DNA from: SKHV01 sp963678565
GTDB taxonomy: Bacteria > Bacteroidota > Bacteroidia > Bacteroidales > Prolixibacteraceae
Assembly (NCBI GenBank): GCA_963678565.1
Contig: OY782875.1
Location: forward strand, 3,596,001-3,660,000
Length of the DNA stretch: 64,000 nucleotides
Direction of reading: 5' to 3'
Notes under the pieces: generated by a model
What the model was told of the DNA's origin: nothing
Seen by the model: the letters and a program-made list of their open reading frames with translations, nothing else
Database searches by the model: none
Made by a program: the position numbers and the translations under genes
Shown here: positions 26,843-36,243 of the stretch, in pieces
Position numbering within the stretch: the first letter of the stretch is position 1
How the letters are laid out: each line of letters starts with the position of its first letter

Positions 26843-29182
26843 GTTGTGGTTTGATGTAAATCCGAAATAAGAAACAACGTACAATTTTAATTTCATCAGT
26901 ATTATAACGTTGTGGTTTGATGTAAATCCGAAATAAGAAACAACACTATAGTACCGCTAGTAGTGCATAAAGCAGTTGTGGTTTGATGTAAATCCGAAAT
27001 AAGAAACAACGATCACGTTCTACCGGAGGCATTAAAAGCAGTTGTGGTTTGATGTAAATCCGAAATAAGAAACAACTAAACAAAATAATATGTCTGGGTT
27101 AAAACAGTTGTGGTTTGATGTAAATCCGAAATAAGAAACAACTCCAAATTATTTTGTAGCTTCATACCATGTGTTGTGGTTTGATGTAAATCCGAAATAA
27201 GAAACAACCATTCGATGGCAATGTAATAACCTCGATGAGTTGTGGTTTGATGTAAATCCGAAATAAGAAACAACTAAATGGGTAAACACTATGCTTTTTA
27301 GAAAGTTGTGGTTTGATGTAAATCCGAAATAAGAAACAACTTTACAAGCGGACGGCATTAATAGAGAGGAGTTGTGGTTTGATGTAAATCCGAAATAAGA
27401 AACAACTAAATGGGTAAACACTATGCTTTTTAGAAAGTTGTGGTTTGATGTAAATCCGAAATAAGAAACAACTTTACAAGCGGACGGCATTAATAGAGAG
27501 GAGTTGTGGTTTGATGTAAATCCGAAATAAGAAACAACAGAAGTCGCAGAAACAATAGAAGCACTTCCGTTGTGGTTTGATGTAAATCCGAAATAAGAAA
27601 CAACATAAGTTAATAGCTAATATACTGCCCTACGTTGTGGTTTGATGTAAATCCGAAATAAGAAACAACTATATGTAGCCTTTTTGTAACTGTGTTGAGT
27701 TGTGGTTTGATGTAAATCCGAAATAAGAAACAACATGACCGACTACAACAGAAACAATGGTGAGTTGTGGTTTGATGTAAATCCGAAATAAGAAACAACG
27801 TAAAATGATAATGAGTAGCTTATTTCGCGGTTGTGGTTTGATGTAAATCCGAAATAAGAAACAACTAGACCATCATTTGTAATTTCTAACCCATTGTTGT
27901 GGTTTGATGTAAATCCGAAATAAGAAACAACCATATAATGAACGTTGGGACAATTACAAAGTTGTGGTTTGATGTAAATCCGAAATAAGAAACAACGGCT
28001 GGAATACTTGCCAAAGTAGCTTTCGCGTTGTGGTTTGATGTAAATCCGAAATAAGAAACAACTATCTCCTGAATTAAATCAGGATTCCAACCGTTGTGGT
28101 TTGATGTAAATCCGAAATAAGAAACAACCTGGATCAAAGATGTAGGTAACGGTTCAACGTTGTGGTTTGATGTAAATCCGAAATAAGAAACAACCGACAA
28201 TTGATGTTTCACCTGAAGCTGCAGGTTGTGGTTTGATGTAAATCCGAAATAAGAAACAACCTCCCCGGGGTTTAAATACAAAAGTATTATGTTGTGGTTT
28301 GATGTAAATCCGAAATAAGAAACAACTTTAGAAATGAAAGATATTATAAATAAGCAGTTGTGGTTTGATGTAAATCCGAAATAAGAAACAACTGCTGATC
28401 TTTATTGGTGTCAATTTCGTTGGTTGTGGTTTGATGTAAATCCGAAATAAGAAACAACTAACCCTTGAAATTTAATGTCAGTTATTGAGTTGTGGTTTGA
28501 TGTAAATCCGAAATAAGAAACAACAACGGCCACAGTTTCGTAAATAGAACCGCCGTTGTGGTTTGATGTAAATCCGAAATAAGAAACAACCAAATCAAAG
28601 GTTTTTCAAATGGATTTGGGTTGTGGTTTGATGTAAATCCGAAATAAGAAACAACAAGTAAAGGCTTGACGAGTTTATCTTTAGTGTTGTGGTTTGATGT
28701 AAATCCGAAATAAGAAACAACGCTGTATTCGATACCGAAACATGGGGCTTGTTGTGGTTTGATGTAAATCCGAAATAAGAAACAACTATTAGTAATGATT
28801 TAGTAATTAGTGTCAAGTTGTGGTTTGATGTAAATCCGAAATAAGAAACAACGATCATTGAATATTCTCAAAGCGAATTCGTGTTGTGGTTTGATGTAAA
28901 TCCGAAATAAGAAACAACGTAATTCTTTTCGGAACTGAATAACCTTTAGTTGTGGTTTGATGTAAATCCGAAATAAGAAACAACAGAACGTGTACAATTA
29001 CAAGACCCGAACCGGTTGTGGTTTGATGTAAATCCGAAATAAGAAACAACAAATGTCTTTTTTCCGACGGCATGAGAGCAGTTGTGGTTTGATGTAAATC
29101 CGAAATAAGAAACAACCAGATGAAGCGGATTGGTTTGTACACTACAGTTGTGGTTTGATGTAAATCCGAAATAAGAAATTAT
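26843..29182 (+). CRISPR. Type II-C CRISPR array, 36 repeats, 35 spacers
   Basis: The repeat is 36 bp, beginning GTTGTGGTTTGATGTAAATC and ending GAAATAAGAAACAAC. Spacers are 29 or 30 bp, with repeat starts every 65 or 66 bp from 26843 to 29147. Repeats are identical by eye except the last, whose 3' end has decayed (GAAATTAT instead of GAAACAAC), so that end is the trailer. The GTTGTGG start and the tracrRNA pairing both give plus-strand crRNAs. Two adjacent spacers, at 27275-27304 and 27341-27370, recur as a pair at 27407-27436 and 27473-27502, so a 132-bp two-unit block was duplicated. No spacer was seen to match the rest of the window, though this was checked only by eye. Confidence 0.98.
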
Positions 29183-29194
29183 TCCATTGAACAT

Positions 29195-29220
29195 AACACC
29201 TTTAAGGTGTTTTACTTTAA
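29195..29220 (+). terminator. Possible array terminator
   Basis: The palindrome AACACCTTTAAGGTGTT is followed by a T-rich run, 12 bp past the last repeat. The core resembles a shortened REP (ACCTT..AAGGT). Confidence 0.5.
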
Positions 29221-29231
29221 TTTTTCCTATT

Positions 29232-29250
29232 TGCCCTTATCTTTAGGGCA
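29232..29250 (+). promoter_or_regulatory. Small hairpin before the DUF6250 gene
   Basis: TGCCCT / AGGGCA arms with a 7-nt loop end 15 bp before the ATG at 29266. It could influence translation of the DUF6250/PL11 pair. Confidence 0.35.
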
Positions 29251-29265
29251 ACCTAAAACTGTTGT

Positions 29266-29964
29266 ATGAAAAATACGAGTCTACTTATTATAATATTATT
29301 CATTAGTGTTTGCTCTCCAGCACAACATCAAGAAACATTCGAACTTGTTGAGTTCTGCAATTTTAGCTGGGTTATAGAAAAAGTTTCCGACGAAACGATC
29401 GTTGAAAAGAAGGATTCAATTTTAGAAATTACGGCCACCAATGGAATTACGCTTTGGATGGATCAAGCAATCAAAAGCCCTGTAAAAATAAAATTCGAAG
29501 CAAAGGTGATTGACGAGCAAGGCGAGTTTGATCGTGTTTCCGATTTAAATTGCTTTTGGATGGCCAACGATCCCGAAAATCCGAATGACTTTTTTGCACG
29601 TTCTGCTTGGCGCAATGGAACATTTGGAAATTACTATTCCCTTTCACTCTACTATGCAGGTTACGGTGGCAACAACAATTCGACTACTCGTTTCAGAAAG
29701 TATGATGGTAATTTTACCGATTTTAAAGACAAAAAGATTCGTCCTGATATCCTAAAAGAATATACCAATCCAGAAAATTTAATTAAAGCCAACCAGTGGT
29801 ATTCCATTGAAATTACAGTGCAGCAAAACATTGTAAAATACTGCATTAACGATCAAGTTTTATTTAATTACATCGACGAAGCCCCTTACCATCAAGGATA
29901 CTTCGGCTTGCGGACAGTTAAAAATCATATTTGCTACAAAAACATTACGATCACTCCACTATAA
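29266..29964 (+). CDS. Secreted DUF6250-domain protein
   Basis: The 232-aa protein has a signal peptide (LLIIILFISVCSPAQ) followed by one beta-sandwich domain of the DUF6250 type, with marks FWMANDPENPNDFF, NYYSLSLYYAGYGGNNNSTTRFR and YFGLRTVKNHICYKNI. The fold is lectin/glucanase-like. DUF6250 proteins are commonly encoded beside, or fused to, PL11 rhamnogalacturonan lyases, and here the lyase follows after 10 bp. A role in binding or pre-processing pectic polysaccharide outside the cell is inferred. Confidence 0.8.
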   Translation: MKNTSLLIIILFISVCSPAQHQETFELVEFCNFSWVIEKVSDETIVEKKDSILEITATNGITLWMDQAIKSPVKIKFEAKVIDEQGEFDRVSDLNCFWMANDPENPNDFFARSAWRNGTFGNYYSLSLYYAGYGGNNNSTTRFRKYDGNFTDFKDKKIRPDILKEYTNPENLIKANQWYSIEITVQQNIVKYCINDQVLFNYIDEAPYHQGYFGLRTVKNHICYKNITITPL

Positions 29965-29974
29965 GCCCCCTAAG

Positions 29975-31849
29975 ATGAAACGCCAACTAAAATTAATTCC
30001 ATTTGTCCTCCTTTTGCTCTTTTCATCTTTCTTCTCGAAAGGGCAAAAAGTCGTCGACAAGAATCGTTGTGTAATTGCCTTACATCAAAACAATTCGGTA
30101 TTTATAAGTTGGCGATTACTCGAATCTGATCCTGAAAATATCGCTTTCGATGTTTACCGAAAAAGGAATACCAAGGAGGCCGAAAAGCTTAATTCTAGTC
30201 CTATTGTCAATTCAACATGCTTTATCGATTCGACCCTACAATTCGACGATGACATTACCTATTCCATAATCCCAAGCAATCAGAAAATCCAGCAAAGCAA
30301 ACAAAACAGTTTTCAGCTTTTAAAGCAAAATGCCAACCAAGCCTACTTAGCTATTCCAATTCAAAAACCAGAAGACGATTTAGTTGATGGAAGACCATGT
30401 AGTTACTCGGCTAACGATGCCAGCATTGGCGACCTAGATGGCGATGGAGAATATGAAATCATATTAAAATGGCAACCCCAATTTACACGTAATCCGCCTC
30501 AAACAGGCTTTACCGGGAAACAGATCATCGATGCTTACAAGCTAGATGGAACTTTGCTTTGGAGAATTAATTTAGGCGTCAATATAAGAGCAGGCGCTGC
30601 TTATACTCAGTTTTTAGTTTACGATTTCGATGGCGATAATTCTGCTGAAATGATCTGTAAAACGGCCGATGGAACCATTGATGGTAAAGGAAATATAATT
30701 GGTGAGGAAAATAAGGACTGGAGAACTTACGATCAATCGTCAAAGACCTATGGAAAAATAGTAGATGGCCCTGAATATCTAACCATTTTCGATGGTAAAA
30801 CAGGGGCCGCCCTCAACACCGTTAATTATGTTCCAAACCGATATCCACTCGATGGTTGGGGAGGAATTGGAGGAAATGGGAACAACGATACTTCCGGTGG
30901 CCGATCCGATAGATTTACAGCCGGGGTTGCCTACCTCGATGGACAACATCCAAGTGCAGTATTTGTGCGTGGTTGGTATGGAAGAACCGTTGCAGTTGCT
31001 TGGGATTTTCGAAATAAAAAACTGAAACAAAAATGGGTCTTCGATTCTGAAAATGCAGAAAACCCTTATTCAGGTCAAGCCAATCATCATTTAAGCGTGG
31101 CAGATGTAGATCAGGATGGGAAAGATGAAATTTGCGTAGGCTCAATGACCATCGACCACGATGGAACAGGTTTATATACTACCGGGCTCCGCCATGGCGA
31201 CGCACTTCACCTTAGCGACATGGACCCCGATTCTCCCGGATTAGAAGTATATGGAATTCATGAAAATGAAGGAAAAACCTTAAAACTTAATACTCCTGGT
31301 GTAGCGTTATTTAGTGCTGCCAATGGTAAAATACTATTTTCGAAAGGACCAGCGGTAGATGTAGGTCGTGGGGTGGCCGCCGATATTGATCCAACACACC
31401 CCGGATTTGAAAATTGGGGAGGCCCAGGCGGATTAAGGGATGTAAAAGGAAATACAATCTCAAACAAAACTCCCAGCTCTTGCAATTTTGTAATTTGGTG
31501 GGATGGCGATCTAACTCGTGAATTACTTGATAAAAACAGAATTGATAAATGGGACTGGAACAAGCAAACCACCATTAATCTGTTTACGGCTACAGAATGT
31601 GTTTCGAACAACGGAACCAAAGCAACTCCTTGCCTTACAGCCGATTTTTTGGGAGACTGGCGCGAAGAAGTTATTTGGAGAACTCCCAACAATAAGGAAC
31701 TACGAATTTATTCTAGCACAATTCCAACCACTTATAGAATGAAAACCTTAATGCACGACCGCCAATATCGTTTAAGCGTAGTTTGGCAAAATGTAAGTTA
31801 CAATCAACCACCGCATACAAGTTTTAATTTCCAAACCGGAATAAAATAG
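29975..31849 (+). CDS. PL11 rhamnogalacturonan lyase
   Basis: The 624-aa secreted enzyme (signal peptide ending FFSKGQ) resembles YesW/YesX, which cleave the rhamnogalacturonan I backbone of pectin by beta-elimination. A fibronectin-like N-terminal domain comes first (VFISWRLLESDPENIAFDVYRK). The eight-bladed propeller follows with repeated calcium-binding D-x-D-x-D-G-x-x-E loops (IGDLDGDGEYEI, YDFDGDNSAEM, VADVDQDGKDEI). HDRQYRLSVVWQNVSYNQPPHTS near the C-terminus is a hallmark of the family. Length fits. The cell therefore probably degrades plant or algal rhamnogalacturonan-type polysaccharide. No SusCD pair is nearby. Confidence 0.9.
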   Translation: MKRQLKLIPFVLLLLFSSFFSKGQKVVDKNRCVIALHQNNSVFISWRLLESDPENIAFDVYRKRNTKEAEKLNSSPIVNSTCFIDSTLQFDDDITYSIIPSNQKIQQSKQNSFQLLKQNANQAYLAIPIQKPEDDLVDGRPCSYSANDASIGDLDGDGEYEIILKWQPQFTRNPPQTGFTGKQIIDAYKLDGTLLWRINLGVNIRAGAAYTQFLVYDFDGDNSAEMICKTADGTIDGKGNIIGEENKDWRTYDQSSKTYGKIVDGPEYLTIFDGKTGAALNTVNYVPNRYPLDGWGGIGGNGNNDTSGGRSDRFTAGVAYLDGQHPSAVFVRGWYGRTVAVAWDFRNKKLKQKWVFDSENAENPYSGQANHHLSVADVDQDGKDEICVGSMTIDHDGTGLYTTGLRHGDALHLSDMDPDSPGLEVYGIHENEGKTLKLNTPGVALFSAANGKILFSKGPAVDVGRGVAADIDPTHPGFENWGGPGGLRDVKGNTISNKTPSSCNFVIWWDGDLTRELLDKNRIDKWDWNKQTTINLFTATECVSNNGTKATPCLTADFLGDWREEVIWRTPNNKELRIYSSTIPTTYRMKTLMHDRQYRLSVVWQNVSYNQPPHTSFNFQTGIK

Positions 31850-31966
31850 AATTTTCAATTTAAGTTAAATGATTGTGCTCATTTAATATTTTAAACAATA
31901 ATCCGGTAAAGTCCTTTCTATTAATAGCTTTCTTTAGTTTGCAACAAAAAAGATAAAACTATACCC

Positions 31967-33327
31967 ATGCACAATCTTCAAAATTCGATCATCGATCTTG
32001 CAAATTTTCTATGGGGTACGCCTATTTTGATTGTATTAATTGGGGGTGGATTATTCTTTCTTTTCTATTCTGAATTAACTCCGATTAGATATTTCAAGCA
32101 TGCCATTCAAATTGTCCGTGGTAAATACGACGATCCTCATGAAGTTGGTCATATTAATCATTTGCAAGCATTGTCGACAGCTTTGGCGGCCACTGTTGGA
32201 ATGGGAAATATAAGCGGCGTTGCAGTTGCCATCACCATGGGAGGCCCCGGAGCGATCTTCTGGATGTGGGTAAGTGCAATCATAGGCGTGAGCACCAAAT
32301 TTTTCACAGGTACACTCGCAGTGATGTTTCGAGGAAAAGACTCTGACGGTCAAACTCAAGGAGGCCCAATGTATTACATTACTGAAGGATTAGGGAAAAA
32401 GTGGAAACCCATTGCACTCTTTTTTGCTTTCTCAGGAATGTTTGCGGTACTACCTGTCTTCCAGGCCAATCAGTTAACACAAATCATAAGAGATGGCGTA
32501 TTAATACCAAATGGCGTTGACGCGGGATTTGGCACCAATTTAGCCACCGGTTTACTGATTTTTGCGATTATGTCAATTGTTATTTTTGGAGGGATCAAAA
32601 GAATTGGACAGGTTACCAGCAAGTTGGTTCCGATGATGGTGCTAATTTATATCGTTTCGGTATTATACATCATTTTTAAAAATATAGATCATGTGCTTCC
32701 TGCTTTTCAGTTAATTTTTGAAGATGCTTTTTCTGCAAATTCAGCTTTAGGAGGTGCTGTTGGTGCACTAATAATTACGGGAGTACGAAGAGCTGCGTTC
32801 TCAAACGAAGCAGGAATTGGGACAGCCCCCATGGCACATGGTGCAGCCAAAACCAACGAACCGGTACGGGAAGGATTAGTTGCCATGCTTGGCCCAATTA
32901 TCGACACCCTGATTGTTTGTACTTTCACTGCATTGGCTATAATGGTTACAGGGGTGTGGCAAAATACTTCAGCCGATGGAATTACCTTAACCTCGTTAGC
33001 ATTTGAACAAGCCATGCCCGGCTGGGGGACTTACATCTTATTCTCTGTGTTACCTTTTTTGCACTCTCAACGATCTTTGCTTTTCCGTATTATGGCTCAA
33101 AATGTAGTTCTTTTATTTTCGGAACAAAATCGATTAAATGGTACAATGGTTTCAGTGCAATTACTGCGGTAATTGGGGCAGTAATAGCAATGGACGTTGT
33201 GATTGCTTTTTGCGATTTAACTTTTGCATTGATGGCTTTTCCTAACATGATAGCTGCAGTTTTACTTGCACCAAAAGTGAAAGCCGCCGCTAAAACCTAC
33301 TTCTCCAAACTAAAACTCAATTATTAA
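31967..33327 (+). pseudogene. Sodium:alanine/glycine symporter (AGCS), frameshifted
   Basis: The first 362 or so residues are a normal AGCS transporter: FLWGTPILIVLIGGGLFF, GNISGVAVAITMGGPGAIFWMWV and NEAGIGTAPMAHGAA. These proteins import alanine or glycine with sodium across the inner membrane. At 33055-33060 a run of six T residues follows TTACC, and after it the reading continues in a wrong frame to an early stop at 33172. Shifting frame at the T-run restores the family C-terminus (FALSTIFAFPYYGSKCSSF, then GFSAITAVIGAVIAMDV, then FALMAFPNMIAAVLLAPKV) to a stop at 33325-33327. One missing T explains it. It is either a recent mutation or a sequencing error. Confidence 0.85.
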
Positions 33328-34781
33328 TTATTAGTATTGGGCTCCCATTTCTCAACCAAAGCTCTAAATTCACTACGAAAACCATGTTCATCGAAGGTGA
33401 TCGCATTGGCACTTAAATCCAACACCATCGATTTCGAGACATTAGATTTGTAGTTCGAATCTTTTAACAAAAGTCCGAAGCCACCTACCGCTGTTGCAAA
33501 TTTCATATTCTCCGAAGCACTTTGAAAACTTATTCGTTGATCAGAAATCGTGTGTTTCAATAAACGACTCTCCTCTTCATCTGGAAATTTATAACGGAAA
33601 TCGAAGTTTGCAATTTCCCCACCTTCGACATTGTCGCTTAAAACCAGTTCGTAAAGAGCAGTAATGGTTTGTCCTGCGCCGATTTCTCCTGCATCGGTTG
33701 AATCTTTTTCAAAATCTTCTTCATTTAAAGACCGATTTTCATAGCCAATTAAACGAAAAGAATCAACTTTACTTTCGTTGAAGGTAATTTGGATCTTTGA
33801 ATCTTTAGCCACAGTAAAAAATTTCGAATACTCATATACAAATACTTTCTCTATTTGCTTGGCATTATCGATGTATTCGTAGGTTCCGTTTCCTTTATTG
33901 GCAATTTGCTCCATCATTGAATCGTTTAGGTTCCCGTCACCAACTCCAAGTACTGTAAAATAAATACCAGATTCACGCTTCTCTTCAATTAATTCAATTA
34001 ATTCTTCATTAGAAGATGGACCAACATTAAAATCGCCATCTGAACCTAAAATTACTCTGTTATTTCCTCCTTCAATAAAATTTTGTTCGGCCAGCTCATA
34101 AGCAGTCACAATACCTTCGGCACCTGCTGTTGAACCTCCTGCTCCTAATTGTTTTATTGCATTTTCAATTCTTCTAGTTTCAGTGCCCGATGCTGAGTTT
34201 AATAAAACATCCGAGCTTCCGGCATATGTAACAATCGAAATTTTATCGTTGGCTTTAAGTTGACTGATCAATTTAATAAAACCTGCTTTCAATATTTCCA
34301 ACTTATCTTCAGACGACATTGAGCCTGAAACATCAATTAAAAATACATAGTTTGAATTAGGCATTTTAGATTGATCTAAACTCTTTCCTTTCATTCCTAA
34401 ACGCATTAAATAATGGTTGGTATTCCATGGACAAGTAGCCAATTCAGAATTAAGGGCAACACTTTCATTATTTGTTGGCTCGGCATAATCAAAGGTAAAA
34501 TAGTTCAGAAATTCTTCAACACGAATAGCCGCAGAAGGAATATTGTAGCCTTTAGTAAGAAAACGACGCATGTTTGCATAAGAACCTCCATCGGCATCAA
34601 CCGAAAAGGTTGAAATAGCTTGTTCGCTTACCTTCACAAATGGATTTTCGCCGTAATCGGTGTACTGTTCATTCGCTGGAAGCTCTTCATATAAATAAGC
34701 TCCATCGAATAAACCAGAGTCAGAGCAACTAGTGATTAATAAACACGAAAGTATTAGTAAGATAATGGTTGGATTTTTCAT
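33324..34781 (-). CDS. VWA-domain lipoprotein (YfbK type)
   Basis: The 485-aa protein has a lipobox (LLITSCSD, Cys19). The N-terminal VWF_N domain (ENPFVKVSEQAISTFSVDADGGSYANMRR) is typical of the YfbK family. The von Willebrand A domain has an intact metal-ion adhesion site, DVSGSMSS (Asp150, Ser152, Ser154), and a later GSDGDFNVG. A C-terminal DUF3520-type domain follows (AKDSKIQITFNESKVDSFRLIGYENR). These surface or periplasmic lipoproteins bind ligands through a divalent metal, but the partner is unknown. The stop overlaps the restored symporter stop on the other strand by 4 bp. Confidence 0.9.
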   Translation of the reverse strand: MKNPTIILLILSCLLITSCSDSGLFDGAYLYEELPANEQYTDYGENPFVKVSEQAISTFSVDADGGSYANMRRFLTKGYNIPSAAIRVEEFLNYFTFDYAEPTNNESVALNSELATCPWNTNHYLMRLGMKGKSLDQSKMPNSNYVFLIDVSGSMSSEDKLEILKAGFIKLISQLKANDKISIVTYAGSSDVLLNSASGTETRRIENAIKQLGAGGSTAGAEGIVTAYELAEQNFIEGGNNRVILGSDGDFNVGPSSNEELIELIEEKRESGIYFTVLGVGDGNLNDSMMEQIANKGNGTYEYIDNAKQIEKVFVYEYSKFFTVAKDSKIQITFNESKVDSFRLIGYENRSLNEEDFEKDSTDAGEIGAGQTITALYELVLSDNVEGGEIANFDFRYKFPDEEESRLLKHTISDQRISFQSASENMKFATAVGGFGLLLKDSNYKSNVSKSMVLDLSANAITFDEHGFRSEFRALVEKWEPNTNN

Positions 34782-34860
34782 TTTTAAATTATTTCGGTGA
34801 ATTTACTCTGAGATGATTTCACACGAAATTTAGTTGCGTACCAATTATATTGTAAGTAAA

Positions 34861-34891
34861 AAAGGCATTTACAAATGATGTAAATGCCTTT
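34861..34891 (-). terminator. Terminator after the DUF4831 gene
   Basis: Perfect 12-bp arms AAAGGCATTTAC / GTAAATGCCTTT with a 7-nt loop lie about 21 bp past the DUF4831 stop. The symmetric A/T ends make it bidirectional. Confidence 0.85.
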
Positions 34892-34911
34892 TCTGTATAT
34901 TATAAATTTGC

Positions 34912-36060
34912 TTAGTATTTTAGAATACTTTTGATTGTACCAGTTGCAGTATCGAATAAAATTGAATTTTTGCCATTCACTAAATCATCGGGAAGTGGAG
35001 CAATTACACCATATTGTGCAATTGGAAAACGAGCACTATACAAAGGCTGAATTCCATTTAATATATCTAACTGCGCCATTACCGGCACTCGATAATACAA
35101 TCCGTAGCTTGCTGGATTGGGATTATCAGTTTCTTTTAATTTATCAATACTACTGTAAGCTTTTTGCTCTTTGCTTAATTCAATTGTAATTGGTTTTCCC
35201 GAAATATCTGATTTTGGAAGCACGCCGCGTTCTTCTGAAAAGCGAAACAACATCTCATTTTTCACATTTTTTGAATCAGGTATGTAGTTGAAAACAAATT
35301 CATGCGTTTTATTAAATGTTTTACCTAAAAACAAGGTGATGTATTCTTTCTCTAAACGTTTCGCTTCTTCAACAAATACTTGATAACCTAAACCATCTTC
35401 AGGAACTACATCGGTTGGATCGAGAATCGAATAAGCGCGTTTCTTACGTAAACGAATTATATAGTCTGCAGCTTCTTGTGCTTTTTGCTCCACTGATTTT
35501 ACCACAAACTTTTCAGCTCCTGTAATTGAATCTAAATGAATTTCATAATTATCGCTTGAAGCCTGATCGGGAAAAATAAGCGAAGGCAGATTGTCGTTGA
35601 CCAAATTTTGGGTTTCATATATCAAGGCCTCACTATTATTTTCCAAAGAATTGATTCCGGCAATGCGTCCATCAGGTAACAATGTAACAAGAGAAGACAG
35701 GGTATCTTTCGTTTTAAAGTAAGCATTTGGATCCGCTTCGCCAATAGGCACGACATCGATGCATTTTATTTTCCAAATAACTTTTTTAGACTGTTCGACA
35801 TTATCGTACCCTAAATATTTACTCGCATATTCGTGATAGGGGCCCGGAATATAAATACTTTTTTCGGCTTTCACTTTTACACGTAAAACAGTACGAGGCA
35901 GTGCATAAACAATGCCATCGTTATAGGATGCGGTATCTTCTACTGAAATGTTATCCTCATCACCTCTTTTCTTGTCGGCTTTATCGCGTGGATTAATTGC
36001 ACTTACCGACAAAGAAACAATTGCGAATATGATTATTATAAAGAATTTTCTTTTCATCAT
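34912..36060 (-). CDS. DUF4831-family exported protein
   Basis: I place the start at the MM pair at 36057-36060, which gives a clean signal peptide (KRKFFIIIIFAIVSLSVSA); the longer reading adds 12 residues. The mature protein, about 360 residues, matches DUF4831 of Bacteroidota: VYALPRTVLRVKVKAEKS, GPYHEYASKYLGYDNVEQSK, then ADYIIRLRKKRAYSI and EYITLFLGK. The function of the family is unknown. It is periplasmic or surface located by its signal. It is a single gene with its own terminator. Confidence 0.85.
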   Translation of the reverse strand: MMKRKFFIIIIFAIVSLSVSAINPRDKADKKRGDEDNISVEDTASYNDGIVYALPRTVLRVKVKAEKSIYIPGPYHEYASKYLGYDNVEQSKKVIWKIKCIDVVPIGEADPNAYFKTKDTLSSLVTLLPDGRIAGINSLENNSEALIYETQNLVNDNLPSLIFPDQASSDNYEIHLDSITGAEKFVVKSVEQKAQEAADYIIRLRKKRAYSILDPTDVVPEDGLGYQVFVEEAKRLEKEYITLFLGKTFNKTHEFVFNYIPDSKNVKNEMLFRFSEERGVLPKSDISGKPITIELSKEQKAYSSIDKLKETDNPNPASYGLYYRVPVMAQLDILNGIQPLYSARFPIAQYGVIAPLPDDLVNGKNSILFDTATGTIKSILKY

Positions 36061-36243
36061 TTTAATTTTAAAGGAATAAGAATTTAACTTGCTCATGACT
36101 TATTTTGAGACTTTTTAATTCAATTAAGGTCAATTTTTTGCAAACACATGCAATCCTAATGCCATTTTTCATTTTCGTTGCAAATATGGCAATAATTCAA
36201 CGATTTGCATAATATTGGAAACCTTGAAAGATGTTAAAATTTG

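Noticed and set aside
26843..29194. Many short minus-strand ORFs across the array with repeated SYFGFTSNHN and LFLISDLHQTTT peptides
   Set aside because: They are the translated CRISPR repeat itself, with no start or codon signal.
31258..31692. 144-aa minus-strand ORF inside the PL11 gene
   Set aside because: Fully overlaps a well-supported enzyme gene and shows no domain.
36219..36236. Possible tenth REP (GAAACCTTGAAAGATG) upstream of the nnr region
   Set aside because: Only one arm is present; there is no mirrored arm nearby.
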